Program-made: the position numbers and the translations under genes | Shown: one piece after another, positions 36,654-45,332 of the stretch | Position numbering within the stretch: position 1 is the first letter of the stretch | Layout: every line of letters begins with the position of its first letter | Origin: Pelagibius sp050330205 | GTDB lineage: Bacteria > Pseudomonadota > Alphaproteobacteria > Kiloniellales > Kiloniellaceae | Length of the DNA stretch: 64,000 nt | Reading direction: 5' to 3' | Assembly: GCA_050330205.1 (NCBI GenBank) | Contig: JBHJOA010000023.1 | Coordinates: forward strand, 29,772-93,771 | Notes under the pieces: model-generated | Database searches by the model: none | What the model was told of the DNA's origin: nothing | Seen by the model: only the letters and a program-made list of their open reading frames with translations

Positions 36654-36682
36654 ACCCTAGCCCCTTACCCCGGGTCGGTCAA
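36654..36682 (-). promoter_or_regulatory. Candidate ilvB promoter
   Basis: TTGACC (36682-36677), a 17-bp spacer and TAGGGT (36659-36654) on the minus strand, overlapping the 3' end of miaA. The -35 matches consensus at 5 of 6 bases, the -10 at 3 of 6. It would start RNA near 36647, about 30 nt before the leader peptide and 180 nt before ilvB. Confidence 0.45.
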
Positions 36683-37645
36683 CAGATTTTGACGAATTTT
36701 CGCAAAAAAATCCAGCCTCTGACTTTCTGAATATTGCGTTTCCATGACCATAACAGTGGGATCGTTACCGACAAACTGGTGCCTCAGCCAGGTCACCTGG
36801 CGCTTGGCATAGCGCCGCGTGGCCTGCTGCGCGCGCGCCAGCGCCTCTTCCAGGTCGGCTTCGCCGGCCAGATGCGCCGCCAGTTCCGGCACCCCGACGG
36901 CTTTCATCACCGGCAAGGCCGGATCGAGCCGAAGCGCCAGCAGCGCCGCCACTTCCGCCAATGCCCCGCCGTCACCCGCCGGCCCCACCATGGCGGCCAA
37001 GCGCCTGTCGCAGTCGGCGTAGAGCGCCTGGCGTGGTGGCAGCAAGCAGAGCTTGGCGAAGCGGTAGGGAGCCGGCATGGCCGGCATGGCCTGCCAGTCG
37101 GCCAGCGAGCGCCCGGTGGCGAGGAGAACCTCCCAGGCACGCAGGACACGCTGGCTGTCGCCGGGCCGCAGGCGGCCGGCCATGACCGGATCGCGGGCTG
37201 CCAGCCGGGCGTGGAAAGCCGCCCGCCCCATGTCCTTCAATTCCGCCCGCGCGGTAGCGCGCAAGGCCTCGGGCACTTCGGGGATCTCGTTCAGACCCTC
37301 CTCGAAGACCTTGAGGTAGAGCCCGGTGCCGCCGACCAGGATCGGCAGCCGGCCTGACGCCAGTGCGGCTTCGACCTCGGCCACCGCCATGGCGCGCCAG
37401 CGCCCCGCAGAACAGGCTTCGGCGCCGGGCAGCACGCCGTAGAGGCGGTGCGGCGGCGCGACCAGTTCCGCCGCGCCGGGCCGCGCGGTGAGCAGCGAGA
37501 GTTCGCGGTAGACCTGCATGGAGTCCGCGTTGATCACCGTGCCGCCCCACTGCGCCGCGACGGCGGCGGCCAGCGCCGACTTCCCGGAAGCCGTCGGTCC
37601 GGCGATCATCATCACCATCGGCTGAAGTGCGGTCTCGTTGGGCAT
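36665..37645 (-). CDS. miaA: tRNA dimethylallyltransferase
   Basis: A 326-residue enzyme that transfers a dimethylallyl group to A37 of tRNAs reading UNN codons. The P-loop GPTASGKSAL is near residue 16, INADSMQVYRELSLLTARP (about 38-56) is the MiaA substrate motif, followed by PHRLYGVLPG and VGGTGLYLK, and the C-terminal part has the RRYAKRQVTWLR tRNA-contact motif. ATG 37645 gives the normal size; the extra upstream frame is Arg-rich noise antisense to serB. It is divergent from serB with a 70-bp gap. Confidence 0.96.
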   Translation of the reverse strand: MPNETALQPMVMMIAGPTASGKSALAAAVAAQWGGTVINADSMQVYRELSLLTARPGAAELVAPPHRLYGVLPGAEACSAGRWRAMAVAEVEAALASGRLPILVGGTGLYLKVFEEGLNEIPEVPEALRATARAELKDMGRAAFHARLAARDPVMAGRLRPGDSQRVLRAWEVLLATGRSLADWQAMPAMPAPYRFAKLCLLPPRQALYADCDRRLAAMVGPAGDGGALAEVAALLALRLDPALPVMKAVGVPELAAHLAGEADLEEALARAQQATRRYAKRQVTWLRHQFVGNDPTVMVMETQYSESQRLDFFAKIRQNLLTDPG

Positions 37646-37715
37646 AGGGCGATCAGGGGCCGCTCTCGCTGCGGGTGACTTGCGGTAGAGGGGGCGGCCT
37701 CTGTATAAGCCGCCG

Positions 37716-38615
37716 ATGCAGTACGTGCTTACCGTGATCGGGGACCCTGCCTCAAGGCCGCTGACCACAGCCCTTGTCGATGCGGCGCGGCACGCCATCG
37801 AGCGCAGCCCGGGCGCGGCGGACGGTGTCGCCTGGCTGGCCGAGGGCATTGCCTGCGACCTGGCCTTCGAGGGCAGCGAGCCGACCATCACCCAGGCCCT
37901 GGTGCGAGAAGCACTCGGCCGCGCGCCCCTCGACCTGGCCATCCAGCCGGCCGGGGACCGGCGCAAGATGCTGCTGGTGGCCGACATGGAGTCCACCATC
38001 ATTCGTCAGGAGATGCTGGACGAGCTGGCCGAGGTGGCGGGAATCCGCGAGGACGTGGCGGAGATCACCGCCCTTGCCATGGCCGGCGAACTGGATTTCG
38101 AGGCGGCCTTGCGCGAACGCGTCGAGCTGCTCGCCGGCATGAGCGACGCCGCCCTGGAAGCGGTTGCGGAGCGCATGACGCTGATGCCCGGCGCCCGCGC
38201 GCTGGTGGCCACTATGCGCGCCGCCGGGGCCTACTGCGCCCTGGTCTCCGGCGGGTTCACATGTTTCACCGGCCGCATCCGCGAAGCCTGCGGCTTCGAC
38301 CAGGACCGCGCCAACCAGCTGGAGGTCGTCGACGGCCGGCTGACCGGCCGGGTACTCGAACCGTTGCTCGGGCGTAGCGCCAAGCTGCGAACGCTGGAGG
38401 AACTCTCGGCGGCACGGGGGCTGGTCCCCTTCAATGCCTGCGCCGTCGGCGACGGCGCCAATGACCTCGACATGCTGGGGGCGGCCGGCCTGGGCGTGGC
38501 CTTCTACGGCAAGCCCAGGGTGCGGGCGTCGGCGCACTACCGAATCGACCACGGCGACCTCACCGCGCTGCTCTACATGCAGGGCTATCACGCCGACGAG
38601 ATTCGCGAGACCTGA
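37716..38615 (+). CDS. serB: Phosphoserine phosphatase
   Basis: A 299-residue HAD phosphatase, the last step of serine synthesis. There is an N-terminal ACT-like domain, then motif I LLVADMEST (D90 nucleophile) with Glu at 92 where the usual DxD has Asp, motif II in LVSGGFTCF, and motif III/IV in AVGDGANDLDMLGAAGLGVAF, the SerB signature. The E92 change touches the general acid/base position, so activity may differ or Glu may serve. Neighbour miaA is divergent. A strong hairpin terminator follows. Confidence 0.94.
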   Translation: MQYVLTVIGDPASRPLTTALVDAARHAIERSPGAADGVAWLAEGIACDLAFEGSEPTITQALVREALGRAPLDLAIQPAGDRRKMLLVADMESTIIRQEMLDELAEVAGIREDVAEITALAMAGELDFEAALRERVELLAGMSDAALEAVAERMTLMPGARALVATMRAAGAYCALVSGGFTCFTGRIREACGFDQDRANQLEVVDGRLTGRVLEPLLGRSAKLRTLEELSAARGLVPFNACAVGDGANDLDMLGAAGLGVAFYGKPRVRASAHYRIDHGDLTALLYMQGYHADEIRET

Positions 38616-38619
38616 ACGA

Positions 38620-38645
38620 AAACGGCGGCCCGATGGCCGCCGTTT
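38620..38645. terminator. Bidirectional terminator between serB and degP
   Basis: An 11-bp perfect stem, AAACGGCGGCC (38620-38630) with GGCCGCCGTTT (38635-38645), around the tetraloop CGAT. The + strand stem ends in TTT and the - strand has TTTTCG, so it can serve both the + serB and the - degP transcripts that meet here. Confidence 0.8.
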
Positions 38646-38668
38646 CCCAAACACTCCGTGAGTAGAAG

Positions 38669-40165
38669 TCAGCTCTGGTCGATGCGCACGGCGACCCATT
38701 GGAAATCGCCCTGGCGGAACACCAGCAACGTGACCACGCGGTAGCCTTCCGACTTCGCCTTTTCGACCTTCGCGGCGACGTCGGACGGGGTGGAAACCTC
38801 CTCCTGGTCGACCTCGACGATGACGTCGCCGGGCCGCAGGCCCTTTTCCGCACCGGCGCTACCATCCTTGACGCCGGTGATGACGACACCCTTGGTGGTT
38901 TCGTCCAGCGAAAAGCGGCTGCGCAGCTCGGGCGTAATGTTGCCGAGGGCGAGGCCGAGGGACTCCATATCGGTGGGCTCGGCTTCCTCGGGCGTCGCAG
39001 TCGGGGCCGCCGCCGCCACCTGCTCCGCCTCGAGCTGACCGACGGTCACCCGCAGGTTCACTTCGGCGTTGCGCCGCCAGACGACGACATCGACGGTCGA
39101 GCCGACCGGCGTCTCGGCGACGATCGCCGGCAGACGCCTCATCTCCGGGACTTCGCGGCCGTTGAACTCGAGGACGACGTCACCCTGCTGGATGCCGGCA
39201 TCTTCGGCGGGGCCGCCTTCGGTCACCGCGGCCACAAGTGCGCCACGCGCGCGATCGAGGCGCAGACCCTCCGCCAGTTCATCGGTCACGTTCTGGATGC
39301 GCACACCGAGCCAGCCGCGGCGAACCTCGCCGGTTTCGCGCAGCTGGGCGATGATGTTCTTGGCCATCGACGACGGCGTCGCGAAGCCGATGCCGACAGA
39401 GCCGCCGGAAGGTGAGAAGATCGCCGTGTTGACGCCAATTACCTCGCCATCGAGATTGAACATCGGCCCGCCGGAGTTCCCCTTGTTGATGGCAGCATCT
39501 GTCTGCAGGAAGTCGTCGTAGCGCCCGGCATTGATGTCGCGCGACCGCGCCGAGACGATGCCGGCGGTGACGGTACCGCCCAGGCCGAAAGGATTGCCGA
39601 TGGCGACAACCCAGTCGCCGATCCGGGTAGAGTCCGAGTCGCCCCAGGCAGCGGCCGGCAGCGGTCGCTGAGCTTCGACCTTTAGCAGGGCCAAATCGGT
39701 GTCCTTGTCGCTGCCGACGATGGTTGCCTCGAGCGTGGTGCCGTCGGACAGCAGGACCTCGACCTCGTCGGCTTCTGCGATTACGTGATGATTGGTGACA
39801 ATATAGCCGGTGGAGTCGATGATGAACCCGGAACCGAGCGAGCTGCCGCGCCGGCGCTGCGGCGGCGGCTCGCCACCCTCACCACGCCGCTCGAAGAACT
39901 CCCTGAAAAACTCCTCGAACTGCTCGGCCTGGCCGCCCTCGATGGTCTGGCGCGTTTGCACGTTGACCACGGTCGGCAGCAGCTGCTCGACCATATCGGC
40001 AAAGGAATCAGGCGCCGAGCGGGCCTGCGCCGCCGAGGCCCAGGCCAAGACCAGCATGGCCACAACCAGTGCGACCAGGCCGAACCACCGGCGCCCGGCG
40101 AGGGTCGGCCGCGTCGTGGCCAACGCCATGGCCCGCGGTCGTTGCATTCTGGAAAATCGAGTCAC
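38669..40165 (-). CDS. degP: Periplasmic serine protease/chaperone DegP/HtrA (Do family)
   Basis: A 498-residue HtrA protease. A signal peptide (about residues 24-46, WFGLVALVVAMLVLAWASAAQA) is followed by the trypsin-like domain with the catalytic His in GYIVTNHHVI, Asp in DKDTDLALLKV and Ser in NKGNSGGPMFN, then two PDZ domains (about 290-370 and 410-495). It degrades or refolds damaged envelope proteins. I chose GTG 40165 since an AGGGAGAGG site is 7 nt upstream; ATG 40147 or 40129 are alternatives and keep the signal peptide. It is downstream of hflKC and the DUF2065 gene, a conserved alphaproteobacterial order. Confidence 0.95.
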   Translation of the reverse strand: MTRFSRMQRPRAMALATTRPTLAGRRWFGLVALVVAMLVLAWASAAQARSAPDSFADMVEQLLPTVVNVQTRQTIEGGQAEQFEEFFREFFERRGEGGEPPPQRRRGSSLGSGFIIDSTGYIVTNHHVIAEADEVEVLLSDGTTLEATIVGSDKDTDLALLKVEAQRPLPAAAWGDSDSTRIGDWVVAIGNPFGLGGTVTAGIVSARSRDINAGRYDDFLQTDAAINKGNSGGPMFNLDGEVIGVNTAIFSPSGGSVGIGFATPSSMAKNIIAQLRETGEVRRGWLGVRIQNVTDELAEGLRLDRARGALVAAVTEGGPAEDAGIQQGDVVLEFNGREVPEMRRLPAIVAETPVGSTVDVVVWRRNAEVNLRVTVGQLEAEQVAAAAPTATPEEAEPTDMESLGLALGNITPELRSRFSLDETTKGVVITGVKDGSAGAEKGLRPGDVIVEVDQEEVSTPSDVAAKVEKAKSEGYRVVTLLVFRQGDFQWVAVRIDQS

Positions 40166-40498
40166 TTTCAGTCCTCTCCCTCGATTTGAGGTCCGCTCCG
40201 ACCGCTTGCCGGCGCGCCCTGCCGTCCACTCGGGCCCCTCTGCTTGGGGCCCTCTGCTTTGGGCCGTCCGGCCTGAGCCACTCGGTCGGGCGCCCTGCCA
40301 CCCCCAAGACGTGACCGGAGGCGGGCCGGTCGCTGCGTCGTCAGCTGACAACCTCGGCCCTGGCGGGCCAAGTTTACAGGACCTCTTGACGGATAATCTA
40401 TCACTCCAAGGCTGCGATACGAAGTAGGCGAATTTGTGGCGCTTCGAAGCCATTCCCGCGTTCTCAGGCTTCGGGCCGGCCCGCCGGGCCCGGCCCAG
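40166..40498. other. 333-bp upstream region of degP without a gene
   Basis: This holds the degP 5' region. A GC-rich inverted repeat directly after the DUF2065 stop (GGGCCGG...CCGGCCC, about 40474-40498) could be a terminator for that gene but has no T-run. An A+T-richer patch (40380-40430) is the likely promoter zone. I could not assign a sigma factor motif with confidence, including a stress-type one. Confidence 0.4.
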
Positions 40499-40684
40499 CT
40501 AGCCGCGCAGCAGCCAGACGAAGAACACCCCGAGGGCCGCTGCGACGAGCCCACCCAGCCGCAGGGCCTCCGGCGGCGTCGCTTCCAGCATGGCGACGAT
40601 CTGACGCAAACGGTGCGGCAGGATCGCCAGGAACAGGCCTTCGATAACGAGGACCAGGGCGAGCGCCGTCAGGAAATCTGTCAT
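40499..40684 (-). CDS. DUF2065-family small membrane protein
   Basis: A 61-residue protein made of two hydrophobic helices (about 4-22 and 41-59) joined by a short polar loop (LPHRLRQIVAMLEATPPEALR), matching the DUF2065 (YjeT) family. YjeT is found beside hflC in many proteobacteria. Its function is unknown. It follows hflC by 33 bp and precedes degP on the same strand. Confidence 0.9.
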   Translation of the reverse strand: MTDFLTALALVLVIEGLFLAILPHRLRQIVAMLEATPPEALRLGGLVAAALGVFFVWLLRG

Positions 40685-40717
40685 CCCCGACCGGCCGGCC
40701 GGCGCGAGGGGCGCCGC

Positions 40718-41596
40718 CTATCTGGCGACGCCATCCCGCGCCTGGTTGAAGAAGCCGAAGAAGTCGCTGTCCGGCGACAGCACCATATAGGTGCCCTCGG
40801 TTCCCAGGGAAGCGCTGTAGGCCTGCATCGACCGGTAGAAGTTGAAGAACTCCGGATCCTGGCCGTAGGCATCGTTGAGGACCGTGGTGCGAAGCCCTTC
40901 CCCCTGACCGCGCAGGATGCTGGACTCGCGCTCCGCTTCAGCGCGGATGACCGTCGCCTCGCGGTCGGCAGCGGCGGTGATGCGCTGGGCCTGCTCGTAG
41001 CCCTGGGCGCGGAACTCGGCAGCCTCGCGCTCACGCTCGGAGCGCATGCGGTTGTAGACCGATTCCCGGGTTTCGTCCGGCAGATCGGCACGGCGGATAC
41101 GCACGTCGACCAGGGTGATGCCGAAACGGCGGGTCTCCTGGTCGACGCTGTCGCGCAGTTCGCGCAGGATCTGCGTGCGCTCCTCAGAGAGTACCGCCGC
41201 GAGGGTCGAGTTGCCGAGAATCTGACGCAGCCGGCCGTTGACGATGGTGCCGAGGCGCGCACGCGCCGTTTCTTCCGCCCGCACGGTCTGGAAGAACAAC
41301 AGCGGGTCGGAGATGCGGTAGCGGGCGAAGACATCGACGATCAGGCGCTTCTGGTCGGACAGCAGGATGTTCTCGCCCGGCGGATCGAGGTTCAGAACGC
41401 GCTTCTCGTAGTATTGCACGTTCTGGATCAGCGGAATCTTCCAGGACAGGCCAGGATCCGGGATGACCCGCTTGGGCTCGCCGAACTGCATGACGATGGC
41501 CTGTTGGCGTTCGTCAACGGTGAACAGCGACCCGTAGGCGGCAAGGCCGAGGACGACGATGACGATACCGATGATGAGATTGGTGCTCATGCGCAT
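40718..41596 (-). CDS. hflC: HflC, subunit of the HflKC SPFH complex
   Basis: A 292-residue protein with an N-terminal membrane anchor (about 5-24), the SPFH/Band-7 domain (VDERQQAIVMQFGEPKRVI from about 27), and a coiled-coil stretch (185-235). HflK and HflC form a periplasmic-facing cage that modulates the FtsH protease. The gene is 12 bp after hflK. Two Met codons (residues 1 and 3) are possible starts. Confidence 0.96.
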   Translation of the reverse strand: MRMSTNLIIGIVIVVLGLAAYGSLFTVDERQQAIVMQFGEPKRVIPDPGLSWKIPLIQNVQYYEKRVLNLDPPGENILLSDQKRLIVDVFARYRISDPLLFFQTVRAEETARARLGTIVNGRLRQILGNSTLAAVLSEERTQILRELRDSVDQETRRFGITLVDVRIRRADLPDETRESVYNRMRSEREREAAEFRAQGYEQAQRITAAADREATVIRAEAERESSILRGQGEGLRTTVLNDAYGQDPEFFNFYRSMQAYSASLGTEGTYMVLSPDSDFFGFFNQARDGVAR

Positions 41597-41608
41597 GTTC
41601 CGTCCCCC

Positions 41609-42787
41609 TCAGTTGCCGACGACGCTGCCGGCGCCGGGAGCGCGCACGCCGACGGGCGGCGTGCGTCTCAGTTCGTTCAACGGCAGATAGGGAATAGCCC
41701 CGGAACCGCCACCTGCCTGGCCATCCAGGATGACCTTGTCGGTCCTGCTGAGAACCTCCTGCATGGTTTCCAGGTACATCCGCTGGCGCGTCACGTCGGG
41801 ATTCTGACGGTAGGCCTGATAGACGGAAAGGAAGCGCTGAGCTTCACCGTCTGCCTGATTCTCCAACTGCTCTTTGTAGGCCTCGGCCTCCTGCACTACG
41901 CGCAGCGCCTCGCCGCGGGCGCGCGGCAGAATGTCGTTGCGATAGCGGTCGGCCTCGTTGCGCGCACGGTCGCGGTCCTGCTGGGCGCGCAAGACGTCGT
42001 TGAAGGCATCGATCACCGCGCCCGGTGGCTGCACGTCCTGCAGGGCCAGCTCGGTGATCTCGATGCCGGCCTCGTACTCGTCCAGGGTGGCCTGCAGCAG
42101 GATGCGGGCTTCGGACTCGACGGTGCCGCGGGCCTCGGTCAGTGCCGGCTGAATATCAGTACGGCCGATGATCTCACGCATGGCACTCTCAGCGGCGATC
42201 TTCACCGTTGCTTCCTGGTCCCGGATATTGAAGAGGTACTGGCCCGCGTCGGCGATCTTCCACTGCACCGTGAAGTCGATGTCGATGATGTTCTGATCGC
42301 CGGTCAGCATCAGGCTCTCTTCCTCGATGTCGCGCCGCGCGCTGCGAGTGCGCTCGTTGCCGGCCGCGACGAAGCCGATATCGATCTGCTGCACCGAGGT
42401 GACGCTGGGGGTCAGCGCGGTCTCGATGGGCCAGGGAAGATGCCAGTTGAGGCCGGGCTCCGTGGTTTCGACCCACTTGCCGAAACGCAGCACCACGCCC
42501 TGTTCGTTGGTCTGGACCCGGTAGACACCGGTGAACAACCACACGATCAGCAGGGCCAGACCGATCAGCAGATAGGCCGATTTTCCGACGCCGCCTCCGC
42601 CTCCGGGCAGGATGGAGCGGAACCGGTCCTGTCCCTTGCGGATGAAGTCTTCGAAGTCGGGCGGCCGGGGACCGCCGCCGGAACCGCCGCCGCCGCGGCC
42701 CCAGGGACCGCCGCCGCCGGGCCCGCCGGCCCCACCACCACCGCCGCCGCCCCAAGGGCCGCCGCCACCTTTGTTCTCCCAAGGCAT
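41609..42787 (-). CDS. hflK: HflK, subunit of the HflKC SPFH complex
   Basis: A 392-residue partner of HflC. The first ~50 residues are a Gly-rich cytoplasmic tail typical of HflK, then a membrane helix (about 68-87, SAYLLIGLALLIVWLFTGVY), the SPFH domain (VQTNEQGVVLRFGKWVETTEPGLNWHLPWPIE) and a helical C-terminal part. It is the first gene of the hflK-hflC-DUF2065-degP series, and divergent from apbC. Confidence 0.97.
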   Translation of the reverse strand: MPWENKGGGGPWGGGGGGGAGGPGGGGPWGRGGGGSGGGPRPPDFEDFIRKGQDRFRSILPGGGGGVGKSAYLLIGLALLIVWLFTGVYRVQTNEQGVVLRFGKWVETTEPGLNWHLPWPIETALTPSVTSVQQIDIGFVAAGNERTRSARRDIEEESLMLTGDQNIIDIDFTVQWKIADAGQYLFNIRDQEATVKIAAESAMREIIGRTDIQPALTEARGTVESEARILLQATLDEYEAGIEITELALQDVQPPGAVIDAFNDVLRAQQDRDRARNEADRYRNDILPRARGEALRVVQEAEAYKEQLENQADGEAQRFLSVYQAYRQNPDVTRQRMYLETMQEVLSRTDKVILDGQAGGGSGAIPYLPLNELRRTPPVGVRAPGAGSVVGN

Positions 42788-42957
42788 ACCGAATAACCCC
42801 GCTGCCTGTGTGCCATTTCCCCGGAACCATACAGCGATGGGTCCGAGGCTGAAATCCCTGTGGGCCGGTCTTATATCACGGCTGAGCTATTGTTCTAGCC
42901 GAGTCTGCCTGCTACCTCCTGCTGGGATATCGGCCCGAACGGGGAGTTTTCAAGGAA

Positions 42958-44106
42958 ATGAGTGGAATCAGCGAAGTCGCCGTGCTGGAGGCCCTGAAGG
43001 CGGTCAAGGATCCCGGCAGAGGTCAGGACATCGTCAGCCTGGGCATGGTTTCCGGCCTCATCGTCAAGGACGGCAACGTCGGCTTCGCGATCGAGGTGGA
43101 CCCGCGCCAGGGCGCCGCCATGGAGCCCCTGCGCAAAGCGGCGGAGAAGGCCGTCCACGATCTACCCGGAGTGACCTCGGTGACGGCTGTATTGACGGCG
43201 GAACGCGCGCCGCAGGGCGCCGGCAGCGGCCAGGCAGCCGCACCGGCCGGCCAGGGCAAGGCACCGGGACAGCCGGCGGCCGGTCCGGGCGGCACGATGA
43301 TTCCCGGGATTCGCTCCATCGTCGCCGTGGCCAGCGGCAAGGGCGGCGTTGGCAAATCCACCGTCACCACCAACCTGGCCCTGGCGCTGGCGCAGCTCGG
43401 CCTCAAGGTCGGCGTCCTCGATGCCGACATCTACGGTCCGTCGCAACCGCGCATGCTGGGAATCAGCGGACGGCCCAACTCGCCCGACGGCAAGACTCTC
43501 AATCCGATGGAGAACTATGGGCTGAAATGCATGTCCATGGGCTTCCTGGTGGCCGAGGACACGCCGATGATCTGGCGCGGGCCGATGGTGCAGAGCGCCC
43601 TGCAGCAGATGCTGCGCGATGTCGCCTGGGGCGAACTCGACATCCTGGTCGTCGACATGCCGCCCGGCACCGGCGACGCCCAGCTCACCATGGCCCAGCA
43701 GGTGCCGCTGACCGGTGCGGTGATCGTCTCGACGCCGCAGGACATCGCCCTGCTGGATGCCCGCAAGGGACTCAACATGTTCCGAAAGGTCGATGTGCCG
43801 GTGTTCGGCATCGTGGAAAACATGAGTGTCTTCGTGTGCCCGAACTGCGGCCATGAATCTCACATCTTCAGCCATGGCGGCGCCAGACGCGAGGCCGAGC
43901 GCCTCGGCATGGAATTCCTCGGGGAGATCCCGCTCGACATCGAGATCCGCGAAACCTCCGACAGCGGCCGCCCGGTGGTGGTCTCGCGCCCCGACGCGCC
44001 CAATGCCCAGGTCTTTCTCGCCATCGCCCGGCGCGTATGGGAGAAGGTCTCCACCCAGATCGGCGCCGGGGGACCGCGCCAGGCCCCGAAGATCGTCATG
44101 CAGTAG
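42958..44106 (+). CDS. apbC: Mrp/ApbC iron-sulfur cluster carrier ATPase
   Basis: A 382-residue P-loop ATPase. The N-terminal MIP18 (DUF59) domain is about residues 1-82; an Ala/Gly/Pro/Gln-rich linker (84-112) joins it to the MinD-like ATPase with deviant Walker A SGKGGVGKST (126-135) and LDADIYGPSQPRML; the CxxC that holds a bridging [4Fe-4S] cluster is in VCPNCGHESH. It binds and passes on Fe-S clusters in the cytoplasm. It is divergent from hflK (170-bp gap). A CAAGGAA site precedes ATG 42958. Confidence 0.95.
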   Translation: MSGISEVAVLEALKAVKDPGRGQDIVSLGMVSGLIVKDGNVGFAIEVDPRQGAAMEPLRKAAEKAVHDLPGVTSVTAVLTAERAPQGAGSGQAAAPAGQGKAPGQPAAGPGGTMIPGIRSIVAVASGKGGVGKSTVTTNLALALAQLGLKVGVLDADIYGPSQPRMLGISGRPNSPDGKTLNPMENYGLKCMSMGFLVAEDTPMIWRGPMVQSALQQMLRDVAWGELDILVVDMPPGTGDAQLTMAQQVPLTGAVIVSTPQDIALLDARKGLNMFRKVDVPVFGIVENMSVFVCPNCGHESHIFSHGGARREAERLGMEFLGEIPLDIEIRETSDSGRPVVVSRPDAPNAQVFLAIARRVWEKVSTQIGAGGPRQAPKIVMQ

Positions 44107-44226
44107 GCGGCGCGAGGCCGGCCCGGCGCTCGCCAAGACGTGAAGCAAGGGTGACTTGCCGCGCTGGCGGGGCCGCGCCATCGTTCCCCTCCAGCCAGTT
44201 GGCATAGCTACGCAGAGGAGACGATC

Positions 44227-44712
44227 ATGGCGCTGTTCCGGCTCTCATATCCCGGTGTTTCGCGGCGACGCCTCGCCGCGTTGGTTCTGGCCGCCGCGGC
44301 GGCGCTCCTGACCGCGGCCCCGGCGCGGGCCCTCGACCCGGTCTTCAACGACGGCGGCCTGGCCATCCGCGGCTTCGACCCGGTGGCCTACTTCTCCGAA
44401 GGCAAGCCGGTCAAAGGCAGCGCGGACTTCACCCACAGTTACGAGGGGGTCGTCTGGCGCTTCGCCTCCGCCGCCAACCGCGACGCCTTCGCGGCCGAGC
44501 CGGAACGTTATGCCCCGCAATACGGCGGCTACTGTGCCTGGGCGGTTTCTCAGGGTTATACCGCCGCCATCGACCCGGATGCCTGGCACATCGAGAACGG
44601 CAGGCTCTACCTGAACTATTCGCGGTCGGTGCAGCGCCGCTGGGTGGCCGACATCCCCGGCCACATCTCCAAGGCCGACGGCAACTGGCCCGACCTCAAG
44701 GCGGGCAAGTGA
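44227..44712 (+). CDS. Exported YHS-domain protein
   Basis: A 161-residue protein with a Tat-like or long Sec signal (SRRRLAALVLAAAAALLTAAPARA, to about residue 36), then the YHS domain (AIRGFDPVAYFSEGKPVKGSADFTHSYEGVVWRFASAANRDAFAAEPERYAPQYGGYCAW). The domain is found in metal-binding and transport-linked proteins; its exact job is unproven. The conserved GGYCAW Cys could bind metal. It converges on the L,D-transpeptidase gene with a 9-bp gap. Confidence 0.88.
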   Translation: MALFRLSYPGVSRRRLAALVLAAAAALLTAAPARALDPVFNDGGLAIRGFDPVAYFSEGKPVKGSADFTHSYEGVVWRFASAANRDAFAAEPERYAPQYGGYCAWAVSQGYTAAIDPDAWHIENGRLYLNYSRSVQRRWVADIPGHISKADGNWPDLKAGK

Positions 44713-44721
44713 GACTCCGAC

Positions 44722-45246
44722 CTAGGGACGGATCTCGATCAGCGTCCCGTCGGGCACCAGGCTCCAGATCTCTTCGATCTCCTCGGAGGTGACGGCGATG
44801 CAGCCGTCGGTCCAGTCGATCAGCCGGTGCGCCTCGCCCACCCAGGCTTTGCCGTTGGGCAGGCCGTGGATCATGATCATGCCGCCGGGATCGACGCCGG
44901 CTTCCTTGGCCGCCGCGCGATCCGTGGCGTTCGGATAGGAGATGTGCAGCGAGAGGTGATAGCTGCTCGCGGGGTTGCGCCAGTCGACAACGTAGTGCCC
45001 CTCCGGGGTGCGGCCGTCGCCTTCCTGCAGCTTGTGCCCTTCGGGCGTGAACCCGAGCGCGATGTCGTAGGCGGCGATCTCCTTCGGCCCGCGCCGCAGG
45101 ACGAGGCGCCGCTCACCTTTCAGCACCAGGACCGCCGTAGCTTGCGCCTCGGCCGAAGCCGGTGCCGGCGGCTCGGCCGCAGCGGCCGTACCCGCGATCG
45201 CCGTGGCCAGAAACATGATCGCCAAACTTCCGGCGTCTCGCCGCAT
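44722..45246 (-). CDS. L,D-transpeptidase family protein (YkuD domain), exported
   Basis: A 174-residue protein with a signal peptide (about 1-23, ending TAAAA) and a YkuD catalytic domain: MIHGLPNGKAW supplies the His and DWTDGCIAVT the catalytic Cys. This TDGC variant is like YafK, a murein endopeptidase-type member, so it may cut or remodel peptidoglycan cross-links or attach proteins rather than make 3-3 links. Neighbours do not decide this. Confidence 0.87.
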   Translation of the reverse strand: MRRDAGSLAIMFLATAIAGTAAAAEPPAPASAEAQATAVLVLKGERRLVLRRGPKEIAAYDIALGFTPEGHKLQEGDGRTPEGHYVVDWRNPASSYHLSLHISYPNATDRAAAKEAGVDPGGMIMIHGLPNGKAWVGEAHRLIDWTDGCIAVTSEEIEEIWSLVPDGTLIEIRP

Positions 45247-45332
45247 CCGCTCCCTTCCTCACGCGTGCCCGAGGGGTGACGACCAGGACATAGCGGCGAA
45301 AGAAGGCGAAAACTCGGCCGCCGGTGATGCCT

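Noticed and set aside
40436..42796. A 786-codon open frame on + across hflC and hflK
   Set aside because: A codon-bias shadow; HflK and HflC are well supported on the minus strand and the frame has no family features.
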